Virus record (IMG/VR): IMGVR_UViG_3300030108_002488 | Span: 18,436-74,771 of that record | Strand: one strand, 5' to 3' | DNA length: 56,336 nucleotides | From: a virus | Shown here: piece after piece, positions 1-7,580 of the stretch | How the letters are laid out: the number at the start of each line of letters is the position of its first letter | Position numbering within the stretch: the first letter of the stretch is position 1 | The notes under the pieces: model-generated | What the model was told of the DNA's origin: nothing | The model's database searches: none | What the model saw: the letters and a program-made list of their open reading frames with translations, nothing else | Program-made: the position numbers and the translations under genes

Positions 1-41
1 ATATACATTTTAGATGTAACAAGTATTGTAAGTATTAATTA

Positions 42-90
42 AGTTTGTATAATGTATAGTTTTAATTATTTATATTATTATATACAAACT
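42..90. repeat. 10-bp inverted repeat with AT-rich spacer
   Basis: AGTTTGTATA at 42-51 is matched by its exact reverse complement TATACAAACT at 81-90. The spacer is 29 bases of nearly pure A/T. The arrangement could be a protein-binding or DNA-unwinding site; no function is shown. Confidence 0.5.
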
Positions 91-180
91 AAGGGAGTAC
101 ACTACAGAATGTACAACCATAAATATAAACATTGTACAAACTATTATCTTAACACAATTAACAATAGGACGCAGTAACCT

Positions 181-200
181 ATGTAAGTAACATCTTACAT
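181..200. repeat. Short hairpin, 7-bp stem
   Basis: ATGTAAG (181-187) and CTTACAT (194-200) are perfect reverse complements around a 6-base loop. It lies about 20 bases upstream of a TATA-like box (221-226) and could be an operator or a chance palindrome in AT-rich DNA. Confidence 0.4.
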
Positions 201-247
201 TTATAATACATGATAAATACTTATATCACAGCACTCGTTGGGATACT

Positions 248-349
248 TGTTATCTAGCGGGGCCTCTTTAATTCAAACTTTCTTCAACGTATCGGTACAT
301 GCAACTCTCAACCACCCGTTATTGATACGGTCATCCCCGCTGGATAACA
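248..349 (+). ncRNA. Candidate structured RNA, 15-bp closing stem
   Basis: Bases 248-262 pair with 335-349 over 15 positions, with one G-U wobble if read as RNA. Four consecutive G-C pairs sit at the inner end. A second stem, CGTATC (288-293) with GATACG (324-329), nests inside. A TATA-like box (TTATAT, 221-226) is centred about 25 bases upstream of the first paired base, the usual archaeal spacing to a transcription start. A T-rich stretch (381-390) follows. This fits a small RNA gene. It could instead be a DNA-level structure such as an origin or packaging site. The strand is inferred from the TATA box. Confidence 0.45.
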
Positions 350-403
350 CTAACACATTATTATGTATCACAGAAGAACCTTTGATTTTTATTCAAAAAA
401 GGC

Positions 404-428
404 ATTCAGTATTTAAAGAAACACTATT
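404..428 (+). promoter_or_regulatory. Serial promoter, copy 1
   Basis: This is the first of five near-identical copies of ATTCAGTATTTAAAGAAACA followed by STATT. The TATA box is TATTTAAAG (410-418). The next ATG (439) is about 25 bases after the TATA centre, so this transcript is probably leaderless. That differs from copies 2, 3 and 5, where the start codon is exactly 52 bases from the first base of the element. Confidence 0.75.
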
Positions 429-438
429 TACTGAATCA

Positions 439-663
439 ATGAAAACGAAAACCGAATTGATAAATGAACTGAAGACCAACATTATTGGAATGATTCTTAC
501 ACAGAAAGTACAAGAACTTCAAGCAGATTGTGGACCACTATGTGATTGTGTTACTTGCCTAAGAGCAAGAGAGAAACACGTTGCTTGGTGTGCATGCAAC
601 AAGTGTAATGCTGAGAGAAGAGAAAAGGGGATAGCAGAAATAGAAAATACAACGGAGGCATAA
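439..663 (+). CDS. Cysteine-rich small protein, probable zinc binder
   Basis: This is a 74-residue protein of unknown function. The middle carries seven cysteines in the spaced pattern CGPLCDCVTC and CACNKC, which suggests one or two bound zinc ions. The N-terminus is helical and charged. I chose ATG 439 because an upstream TTG extension would place the promoter inside the gene; the TATA spacing then implies a leaderless message. A GGAGG at 654-658, inside the last codons, serves the next gene. It opens the first rightward block. Confidence 0.65.
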   Translation: MKTKTELINELKTNIIGMILTQKVQELQADCGPLCDCVTCLRAREKHVAWCACNKCNAERREKGIAEIENTTEA

Positions 664-665
664 AA

Positions 666-809
666 ATGAAAAGAAGATACAAACGGAAAGATATGAACTA
701 TAGAAGACCATTGAACAAAAAGAATGTACACAGGGGATTAGCAAAGTCATCACCCAAGAAGATGATGGGCTTGAGATTGTCTAGGATGTATGGGAGAGTG
801 AACAAATGA
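666..809 (+). CDS. Very basic 47-residue protein
   Basis: This short protein is dominated by Arg and Lys (it begins MKRRYKRKDMNYRR), with almost no acidic residues. Such composition suggests binding to nucleic acid or a structural role, but no family is recognised. GGAGG lies 7 bases before the ATG. The stop overlaps the next start as ATGA. Confidence 0.6.
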   Translation: MKRRYKRKDMNYRRPLNKKNVHRGLAKSSPKKMMGLRLSRMYGRVNK

Positions 810-1114
810 ATTGTGGATATTGTGGTAAACATAAACCATCGTTCTCACAATGTGATTGCTTGGAGGAGGATGAGTGGGAAAACTTCCATGTAGTAAACAC
901 AAATGATACATCGACTTTTAGATTAGTGAGTTGGGATACTCCCGAACCAACAATAATAAAACTCATGGAAAAATTAAGAGTAGACTTTCCTCATAAAGAA
1001 TTTAGACTTCAACCACATAGTCCATATGGTTCTATAAAATGGATTCAATACAGAACACCTAACTTTTGGGGGATAAAAAGGGAGATGAATTTTTGGGGAG
1101 TGTGTGAAGAATGA
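806..1114 (+). CDS. Small protein with N-terminal zinc-finger-like cysteines
   Basis: This is a 102-residue unknown protein. The N-terminus has CGYC, then a CxC pair at about residues 16-18, consistent with a small zinc site. The rest is mixed alpha/beta with an aromatic-rich C-terminus. It overlaps both neighbours by ATGA, so translation is probably coupled. Confidence 0.65.
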   Translation: MNCGYCGKHKPSFSQCDCLEEDEWENFHVVNTNDTSTFRLVSWDTPEPTIIKLMEKLRVDFPHKEFRLQPHSPYGSIKWIQYRTPNFWGIKREMNFWGVCEE

Positions 1115-1263
1115 TTGAAATGAAGAAGATATGGATATTTACAGACGAACACTATGAGGAACATGAGTTTGACGACCCTTATGAGATGATGGAGTATTTG
1201 TGGCAGTATTACATCTTAGACTACCATGATAATACTACTATTGGATGGAGGAAAGCAAAATGA
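1111..1263 (+). CDS. Acidic, aromatic-rich 50-residue protein
   Basis: This short unknown protein is rich in Glu, Asp, Tyr and Trp. It is defined mainly by its position: it fills the space between two genes exactly, with ATGA overlaps at both ends. No motif is recognised. Confidence 0.6.
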   Translation: MIEMKKIWIFTDEHYEEHEFDDPYEMMEYLWQYYILDYHDNTTIGWRKAK

Positions 1264-1409
1264 TAACACACGAACTAATACTTTCAGCATGTGAAGAAAT
1301 GTTTTACAGAATACCAACAATGTGTGTAGGGATATGTCACCCCGATTCTATAGAATGCTGTGATGAATGCTTACTACTAAATGGATTTGAAGTGGGGGTG
1401 AGTGAATGA
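1260..1409 (+). CDS. Cysteine-rich 49-residue protein
   Basis: This unknown microprotein has a cluster of cysteines (C22, C26, C33, C34, C37) spaced as in a small metal-binding knuckle. It has ATGA overlaps at both ends, within the leading block of small genes. Confidence 0.6.
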   Translation: MITHELILSACEEMFYRIPTMCVGICHPDSIECCDECLLLNGFEVGVSE

Positions 1410-1711
1410 GAGATTCTTTCATACTAGAAAAACAATACACGAGAAATGAAAACAGTTTCGGTCAGGTAGGAGAAGCAAAGGTTGTCACTATGAAATACAA
1501 TATATCGTTTAACGAAGAAAGGCAACGTGGTTCTTTCGAAGTGTATGATTTAGAAAGTGGTGGGAATGAGTTCTATTCTGAAGGCGGGCTGTGGTTTAAA
1601 GAGAATGAACTTGTAGACTACGATGGTATATTCTGTTTACCTACACCTGTGTTAGATAAGTTAGAGGAATGGGGGCTGAATGTTTCAGATATGAGGGAGT
1701 CGTTGAAATGA
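1406..1711 (+). CDS. Hypothetical 101-residue protein
   Basis: This unknown protein is probably beta-rich, with alternating hydrophobic residues and several Gly/Phe/Trp turns, and has a short helical C-terminus. It lies directly before the SNF2 helicase gene and overlaps it by ATGA, so the two are probably co-translated. No family is recognised. Confidence 0.65.
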   Translation: MRDSFILEKQYTRNENSFGQVGEAKVVTMKYNISFNEERQRGSFEVYDLESGGNEFYSEGGLWFKENELVDYDGIFCLPTPVLDKLEEWGLNVSDMRESLK

Positions 1712-4260
1712 TAACACAAGAACAAATGAAACAACTGATTGATATCTTTACGGCACATCATGTGGATGATGTAGAGGATGAGATAGGCCCAAACAAACCT
1801 GATGCACCTTTCTTCAACAGGCTTGCTAAGTTAGATTCTATAGATGAAGTTCACTATCTTGAAGCGGCTGAAAGATTCTACAAGTATAAGAATACACAGA
1901 TGCCTTACATGATGGATGTAATAGGTTTAGGACACATAGACATTGTTACCTTCCTTGATGGTATGAAAGCAATAGGTGAACTTGCTAAACAGAAACAAAC
2001 AGTTAGGAATAAACTTACTTACCTATACTATAATATGTTTGATGGAGATACCTCATCTAGTAACAACGAAAAGATTGCTGAGTTACTTAGGCAAGCAAAA
2101 GAATTAGGTTTCACTGATTACGAATTAGGTGAACTATTACTTGTTAGCAAGAGGGAATATGATGAACGTAAGATTGAATTAGAAAGACGCATGACTATAC
2201 GAGTAGAACAGTTTGAAGAAACATGGTATAGTAAAGATGACATCCATAACCGTTGGCCTAAGAAGTCTAAGAAGTTAGCATTGACTTTCCCTAAGAACAT
2301 GGAATGTGTTACTGCTCTTAAGTCAGCACTTACTTACAAGTCAGGCTACCCTGCTATCAGATGGAATGGTAGTGCTTGGGTTATCCCTAATCAAAGTGAG
2401 TACGTGAGTAAAGCAGTACCTATCTTCAAAGAGTTTGGATTCACTACGACAGAACTTGAGGCTATTACTTTCGATGCTGTAACACAAGTACAAGGAGTAT
2501 CAGCATCTATAGAAGGTGACACTGTAGTCCTACAATGGCCTTGGATTAGAGATGAAGAACTAAGAACTAGAGTCATGAATATAGTAAGAGGAGTTATGGG
2601 AAGGAAGTGGAGTACTAAGCGTAAGGTATGGACTATCCCTGTATCACAAGCGGCTCATCTTCAAACAAGATTAGTTGATGTGTATCCACCACTAGCAAAA
2701 GCAATCAGTGGTTTACCTAACTTAGAGTCTGTGCTTGAGAACACTGCTGAAACAATTGCTATATCATCAGCGGCAGAGTTACATGATGAGAATAAAGTAA
2801 ATGATATGCGTGAGAGATTATCAGAACAGTTTCCTGAGGGTCGTCAGTTATATCCCTTCCAATATGTAGGTGTGAGGTTTGCTGAACTAACAGGTGGTCG
2901 ATGTCTTATAGGTGATGACATGGGTATTGGTAAAACAATTCAAGCCATAGCATACACAGCACTACATCCTGAGAATCATCCTGTTCTAGTAGTGTGCCCA
3001 TCTAATGTGAAGTACAATTGGTTAAAGGAATACAACACATGGCTTCCTGAATTAGATGCCGTTGTTGTTAAGAAAGGTAAGGAAGACATACCTGAGTGTG
3101 ATGTAGTGATTATCAATTATGATTTGATGAATAAACAAAAGGAACAACTCATGAGTATGAACTTTAACATTGTAGTCTTTGATGAATCACATTACTTGAA
3201 GAACGCTAAGGCTCAAAGAACTCAAGCCTCTCTAGCATTAGGTGAGAAAAGTAAAGATGTCTTGTGTCTTAGTGGTACAGCAATTACTAACAGACCTATA
3301 GAATTCTACACCACGCTTAACTTAGTAAGACCTGCTGAGTTTAGTAACTTCTTTGCGTATGCTAAGAGATACTGTGATGCTCAACACAATGGTTGGGGTT
3401 GGGACTTCAATGGTTCATCTAATGAAAAGGAGTTACATGAGAGAACTCGTTCATGTGTAATCAGAAGATTGAAGAAAGAAGTTATGGATGAGTTACCTGA
3501 TAAAGTTAGACAGATAGTTGATGTCTATCCTACATCTCCTGAGCGTAAGGAATACAATGATGTTAAGAGGCAATGGATAAATCAGTATCAGTTTCACAAA
3601 GCAAACGGTACATTACCTAAGGGCTTCGTATTGAATATGCTAACTGAACTTAGACATCATTGTGGTATACTAAAGATAACTGCGGCTAGTGAGTGGGTGA
3701 AAGAATATCACGATGTCACAGGTAAACCATTAGTAGTCTTTGCTCATCATCAAGATGTGATAGAAGCACTATGTGAGGAGTTACTTACTAATGGTAAGGA
3801 TGAGAAGTCATTGAGGATAGCAAGGATTACAGGTAGTGTGTCAGCAGAAAGAAGACAAGAAAGAGTTGAGGCATTCCAAGCAGGTGAGATAGATGTTTTA
3901 GTTTGCTCTACAGTTGCCGCTAAGGAAGGACTGACTTTGACTAGAGCAGACACAGTAGTGTTCATTGAACGTGAATGGACTCCTGCTTGGGAAGAGCAAG
4001 CAGAAGATAGAGTCAATCGTATTGGTCAAGAATCACAATCAGTACATGCTGTATATCTTTCAGTGGCAGGAACTATAGATGAAAGATTCAATGCAGTAGT
4101 AGAGGAAAAACGTAAGGTAGTACAAGCAGTGTTAGATGGTGGTGACATGGATGAGAGGAAAGGAATAGCCAATGCATTACTACAAAGCATGGTTGATGCA
4201 GGTGACTTACCTGCTGACTTATTAAAGAAGGTGAAGAAAAACAAAAAAGGAGATGAATGA
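1708..4260 (+). CDS. SNF2-family helicase, SMARCAL1/HARP-like
   Basis: This is an 850-residue superfamily 2 DNA-dependent ATPase. The P-loop GDDMGIGKT starts at residue 402. The DEAH-box variant DESH is at 492-495, followed by a motif III-like SGTAITNRP. The second RecA lobe holds the TGSVSAERR region and the arginine-finger motif DRVNRIGQ, with Arg771. Ahead of the motor are two repeats ending in W..KR.VW.IP-type or related W/P patterns (about residues 190-240 and 270-330). These resemble the HARP repeats that give SMARCAL1 its strand-annealing activity. A role in remodelling stalled forks or displacing bound proteins is inferred. I chose ATG 1708 because of its ATGA overlap with the gene before. 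Confidence 0.9.
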   Translation: MITQEQMKQLIDIFTAHHVDDVEDEIGPNKPDAPFFNRLAKLDSIDEVHYLEAAERFYKYKNTQMPYMMDVIGLGHIDIVTFLDGMKAIGELAKQKQTVRNKLTYLYYNMFDGDTSSSNNEKIAELLRQAKELGFTDYELGELLLVSKREYDERKIELERRMTIRVEQFEETWYSKDDIHNRWPKKSKKLALTFPKNMECVTALKSALTYKSGYPAIRWNGSAWVIPNQSEYVSKAVPIFKEFGFTTTELEAITFDAVTQVQGVSASIEGDTVVLQWPWIRDEELRTRVMNIVRGVMGRKWSTKRKVWTIPVSQAAHLQTRLVDVYPPLAKAISGLPNLESVLENTAETIAISSAAELHDENKVNDMRERLSEQFPEGRQLYPFQYVGVRFAELTGGRCLIGDDMGIGKTIQAIAYTALHPENHPVLVVCPSNVKYNWLKEYNTWLPELDAVVVKKGKEDIPECDVVIINYDLMNKQKEQLMSMNFNIVVFDESHYLKNAKAQRTQASLALGEKSKDVLCLSGTAITNRPIEFYTTLNLVRPAEFSNFFAYAKRYCDAQHNGWGWDFNGSSNEKELHERTRSCVIRRLKKEVMDELPDKVRQIVDVYPTSPERKEYNDVKRQWINQYQFHKANGTLPKGFVLNMLTELRHHCGILKITAASEWVKEYHDVTGKPLVVFAHHQDVIEALCEELLTNGKDEKSLRIARITGSVSAERRQERVEAFQAGEIDVLVCSTVAAKEGLTLTRADTVVFIEREWTPAWEEQAEDRVNRIGQESQSVHAVYLSVAGTIDERFNAVVEEKRKVVQAVLDGGDMDERKGIANALLQSMVDAGDLPADLLKKVKKNKKGDE

Positions 4261-4496
4261 ATATGGCTGAAGAATATACATACAATAGAACATGGGATGA
4301 GATAGAAGAAATGCTAGACAATGCAGAACGTAAGCAACACTTCCACTCTATCAAGACAGGTGATACCTCTCTTGGTAAGAAGGAAAGAATGTATCACGCA
4401 AGAGCATTCAAAGGATTGGAAGGAGTAATCAATGCATTACGTTGGACACTAGGAGATAGAAAGATGTCAAGAAAGAAAGTACTAGGAGATGAGTAA
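4257..4496 (+). CDS. Hypothetical helical 79-residue protein
   Basis: This unknown protein is highly charged and predicted helical, with a Lys/Arg-rich second half. It starts inside the SNF2 stop codon (ATGA) behind a GGAG four bases upstream. A second ATG at 4263 is an equally plausible start. It could be a helicase accessory protein; only position supports that. Confidence 0.6.
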   Translation: MNMAEEYTYNRTWDEIEEMLDNAERKQHFHSIKTGDTSLGKKERMYHARAFKGLEGVINALRWTLGDRKMSRKKVLGDE

Positions 4497-4497
4497 G

Positions 4498-4605
4498 ATG
4501 ATATGCATAGTAAAAGATTGCATGAACTTTACACATAGAGGTTTTAGGAAATGCTTGGAGTGTTTAAGAGGTAACACTCCTGATAAGAGAGGTGAAGAAG
4601 AATGA
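4498..4605 (+). CDS. 35-residue zinc-ribbon-like microprotein
   Basis: Cysteines at 3, 8, 19 and 22 (a C-x4-C and a C-x2-C pair) form a complete four-ligand set for one zinc. Basic residues follow. It has an ATGA overlap with the next gene. It is one of many such microproteins in the window. Confidence 0.55.
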   Translation: MICIVKDCMNFTHRGFRKCLECLRGNTPDKRGEEE

Positions 4606-4715
4606 AACAATACAAATACGGATATTATAGATTGAAGAAAGAGAATGAAAAACTGAAAGAACAAGTGCAGGAACTACAAACGCAAGTGGATAGTTTCTAT
4701 AGAAAGGAGGACTAA
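4602..4715 (+). CDS. 37-residue coiled-coil microprotein
   Basis: Residues 10-33 form an uninterrupted heptad-like run of Leu, Val, Glu, Lys and Gln, so the protein probably dimerises as a short coiled coil. The N-terminus is Tyr-rich. Its last codons contain the AGGAGG that serves the following gene. Confidence 0.55.
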   Translation: MKQYKYGYYRLKKENEKLKEQVQELQTQVDSFYRKED

Positions 4716-4717
4716 GA

Positions 4718-5122
4718 ATGAATTACGAAGAAGCAAAAAGATTAATGGATACGGCAAGGAATAAAGACAAGGGTAAACCTTTAGATAAAGCGAACACAAG
4801 ATTGTATGAAGTAAATGATTCAACATACATACATCCTGTATATGAAATAAGATTACATGGTAACACTATAATCAGATTGATTAATATTAACTCAGTAACA
4901 CTATACGAGTTATCATCATGTGGTTGGAGAACTGTTACAACTAAAGAAAGATTGAATCAGTACACTCCCTTTCGTGTGTATCAGAAAAATTGGGATTGGT
5001 TTGTAGAAATAGATATGTCAACATATGAGTTCATGGATAATATGATTGTGCATGAAATGACTGACGGCCCTTATCATGTGTTCGTAAATGGTAAACGTAT
5101 AGGTGGTACACGTAATGACTAG
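4718..5122 (+). CDS. Conserved phage-type hypothetical protein
   Basis: This 134-residue protein contains the stretch HGNTIIRLI, then SCGWRTVTTKERLN, followed by a WFVEID segment. From memory, this order (G..I..l, then GW.T.TTk.RiN, then W.V) recurs in small early proteins of many phages with no known function. Beta-rich with one helix at each end. AGGAGG lies before the start. Confidence 0.7.
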   Translation: MNYEEAKRLMDTARNKDKGKPLDKANTRLYEVNDSTYIHPVYEIRLHGNTIIRLININSVTLYELSSCGWRTVTTKERLNQYTPFRVYQKNWDWFVEIDMSTYEFMDNMIVHEMTDGPYHVFVNGKRIGGTRND

Positions 5123-5246
5123 GCATACACGTAACACATTATCACGAGATGATAGTCGCCTAATAATACATGAGATGGTTGAAAATAGATATTCAGTATT
5201 TAAAGAAACAGTATTAACTAAACCAAAAATGGAGGAAATGAAATGA
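5115..5246 (+). CDS. Possible 43-residue overlapping gene spanning promoter copy 2
   Basis: An ATG inside the end of the previous gene opens a 43-codon frame that ends in an ATGA overlap with the next gene. It contains the whole promoter repeat as coding sequence, in the same frame in which copy 1 can be read. The packing argues for a gene; the promoter inside argues for an accidental frame. Confidence 0.3.
   Translation: MTRHTRNTLSRDDSRLIIHEMVENRYSVFKETVLTKPKMEEMK
5191..5215 (+). promoter_or_regulatory. Serial promoter, copy 2
   Basis: ATTCAGTATTTAAAGAAACA plus GTATT. The TATA box is at 5197-5205. The expected start of transcription, about 25 bases beyond the box centre, is near 5227. That gives a leader of roughly 16 bases which still contains GGAGG (5231-5235). 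The start codon is 52 bases from the first base of the element. Confidence 0.8.
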
Positions 5247-7579
5247 TGACAATGGATGAAATAAATAGTTCAGAAAGAATTGATAGAATAAAATCACAGA
5301 AAGCGAAAGCATTGTTCAAGCACATGCGGTTTCACGACTCGTTCTCTATACCTAGAGAGTGGGATGTGCCTAGAATGTTTGTGTTACACACTGATGATTC
5401 AGATGACATCATCACAAGTGTGAGTGAATATATACAATTCCCTGTGTTTCTTAGGTCTTGCCCTGAAACACCTAGACATGGTGTGATAGAGTCAATCAAG
5501 TGTGATGATGAGCAATCTCTGTATGAGAATTTTGAGCAACTTAGTAACAAGATGAAGGAAGTTGACCCTAATGGTTGTATGATTGCTATGCCTTTCATAA
5601 ATGCAACATCTAGTGCGGTGATTGCACCTTCTGCTATTATCAAGAATGGTTATGAAGACGATGTAGGTTTCTATCATCCCGACAAGTGGTTCAATGGGTA
5701 TGCTATCTTTGGTCCTGAACATGATGGTGTTACAGCAGGTCATGGTTTTCAATTAGGTTTTCCTTTAAGGACAAATGTAAATGACAATAAAATACTTACA
5801 GCCCTTTCGTTTGACCCTAAGGTACACGAATTAGAGTTTATATTCAAATCACAAGATAGGACTAAGTATGCTACAGATGGAGTACTAGGTTCATCAACAC
5901 ATTTTGAATGGAATAGAAAGTATCTCACACAGTACAGACATGCACCTGAGCACATAGAAATTACCTCGCCACCTCAAGGAGTTGATACTCAAGGTATGAT
6001 TCCACAAGGTACAGTTGAGGTCAAAGAAGTGTGGGTTGCGGAAGGTTTAGAAGAAGTAGCGTGGTTAGAAGAAAACATCACTAAGGAGAAATGCCCCGAA
6101 GGTTTTGTAGTTCAGGAGACAGGTGGTAGTTTACTGTCACACATTTGTGCTCATTGTAGACAACAAGAGATTCCTTATGTAGTGGGTGAAGTGAGTGTCG
6201 GTGATACATGGAAAGAAGTCGCTATGGGTTGGGTAGTACTCGACCCCGATGGTGATTTTGAAGTACAAGTATACAATCCATTGGCTTACAAAGACTACTT
6301 CTTAGAGGGTGTTAGACTAGGTAACAAGTATTGGACTAAACAACAAGGTTGGTTTGCTACATTCTTTCATCAATGGATGGCTTTACCATATGGTAAACCA
6401 CAAGATGTAGCATTACTAGCAGGTGTGTTTACAGCATGGTTAACCAAAGCAGTATTAGCATTAGGCTTAGGTGAGATGAGGCACGCTCAATCAAGACAAA
6501 AGAATGCAAGTACAGCATTGTTTTCAACCATCACTGCTTGTATAGGTCAAGACCTATGGAGAGAAATACATGGTACGTCACAACTGTCTAGTTCAAGAAG
6601 AGATTACTACGTTGCTATGGGTAAATTAGAGATTGATTGGGATGATGCGGCACTTATGTTTGATTACCTTGCTAAAAATTATGCTACAGGTTGGAGTAAG
6701 TCTTACGGTGGTAAAGCATGGCAAGAGTCAATGTTAAGGGGTGCTAAACTAGCAAGAGCGTTGAGTATATTCGAGGTAGACTCCACTGATGACAACCTCA
6801 AAGTATTAATCGGTGCGGTTAACTCATGTGAAAATGCAGAGCATAACAATGGTTTCTTATTCAACAAGTGGTTAAGTAAAGCGGCATTTGACTCAGCGAC
6901 AAGTGGTTTCAATCCAAGAGATAACTTACAAAATATGTCACATACTTACGATATGGCTAGACAATTCATTGATGACTCCTTTGATATCGGTATTCCTATG
7001 GTGAGTGGTGAACCACCAGTGAATGATTGGAAGCCTTTACTTGACTATGTAATGAAAAAGACTCCTAGTTATTGGAGAAAATCACCATTATCAATCAACA
7101 AGAATGCACCTGAAGTGCTACGTGATGTGGCGAAGAAATTATCACATGGTTGGAGACATCCTGAGAGAGGTTCACATAATGACCCACACAGTGATGACTT
7201 CATTACTTGTGGTGTAGATGGTTGTCCTACTTGTAATACACATCATCAATATCTGTCAGATAAAGAGATTATTGCTGAAGCACCGATTACATCTGAGTAT
7301 GAAGGTTTAGAAAATTTGGTGATTGCCAAGCCTAAATTAGAAGTGTGGTTGGCAGGTACACAGTCACATAATGTAACAGTGAAGGATAAGATTGATGCTA
7401 TGGTGGCAGGTGAATGGGTTCCCGATGTGACGGAGTTCCATGCTCTATTCTCAAAGTTAGAGCAAACAGATATAGAATACAATATGTATATGAGCAAACT
7501 ATCCAAATGGCTCATTAAAAGTAAGGATGTACTTACAGAAGAATTTTGGATTAAATTAAAAGATATGGAGAGTGAATGA
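5243..7579 (+). CDS. Large protein with PEP-utilising-enzyme-like domains
   Basis: This is a 778-residue protein. At residues 294-314 it has TGGSLLSHICAHCRQQEIPY followed by VVG. This matches the phosphohistidine 'mobile' domain of PEP synthase and pyruvate phosphate dikinase (TxGGxxSHxAxxARxxxIPxVVG), with His300 as the expected phosphorylated residue. The N-terminal part contains FPVFLRSCPETPRHG, reminiscent of the ATP-grasp RSS-type motif of those enzymes. The C-terminal 400 residues match nothing I recognise; they contain a Trp-rich helical region and a CGVDGCPTC cysteine pair near residue 660. A PEP-binding barrel is not visible, so it is not a normal PEP synthase. It may transfer phosphate to another substrate. 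The tyrosine-phosphatase-like gene follows immediately. Confidence 0.6.
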   Translation: MMTMDEINSSERIDRIKSQKAKALFKHMRFHDSFSIPREWDVPRMFVLHTDDSDDIITSVSEYIQFPVFLRSCPETPRHGVIESIKCDDEQSLYENFEQLSNKMKEVDPNGCMIAMPFINATSSAVIAPSAIIKNGYEDDVGFYHPDKWFNGYAIFGPEHDGVTAGHGFQLGFPLRTNVNDNKILTALSFDPKVHELEFIFKSQDRTKYATDGVLGSSTHFEWNRKYLTQYRHAPEHIEITSPPQGVDTQGMIPQGTVEVKEVWVAEGLEEVAWLEENITKEKCPEGFVVQETGGSLLSHICAHCRQQEIPYVVGEVSVGDTWKEVAMGWVVLDPDGDFEVQVYNPLAYKDYFLEGVRLGNKYWTKQQGWFATFFHQWMALPYGKPQDVALLAGVFTAWLTKAVLALGLGEMRHAQSRQKNASTALFSTITACIGQDLWREIHGTSQLSSSRRDYYVAMGKLEIDWDDAALMFDYLAKNYATGWSKSYGGKAWQESMLRGAKLARALSIFEVDSTDDNLKVLIGAVNSCENAEHNNGFLFNKWLSKAAFDSATSGFNPRDNLQNMSHTYDMARQFIDDSFDIGIPMVSGEPPVNDWKPLLDYVMKKTPSYWRKSPLSINKNAPEVLRDVAKKLSHGWRHPERGSHNDPHSDDFITCGVDGCPTCNTHHQYLSDKEIIAEAPITSEYEGLENLVIAKPKLEVWLAGTQSHNVTVKDKIDAMVAGEWVPDVTEFHALFSKLEQTDIEYNMYMSKLSKWLIKSKDVLTEEFWIKLKDMESE

Positions 7580-7580
7580 T

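Larger units (their letters stand above)
1..403. other. AT-rich non-coding left end
   Basis: No convincing gene is visible here. The first 240 bases are very AT-rich, with many TATA-like and TGTACAA-like words (for example TTGTACAA at 132-139). Inverted repeats and a candidate structured RNA are listed separately. A TTG-initiated frame from 238 is open through this stretch, but it runs across the promoter at 404, so I take the ATG at 439 as the real start. It is the only gene-free stretch longer than 300 bases. It could hold an origin, a packaging or terminus site, or a control region; the sequence alone does not decide. Confidence 0.6.

Noticed and set aside
238-438. TTG-initiated N-terminal extension of the gene at 439
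   Set aside because: It would run through the candidate RNA element and across promoter copy 1, and TTG 238 has no ribosome-binding site. ATG 439 sits at the expected distance from the TATA box.
5332-5752. Leftward open frames of 86-103 codons inside the PEP-domain gene
   Set aside because: No ribosome-binding site and no recognisable motif; the rightward gene has clear domain matches.
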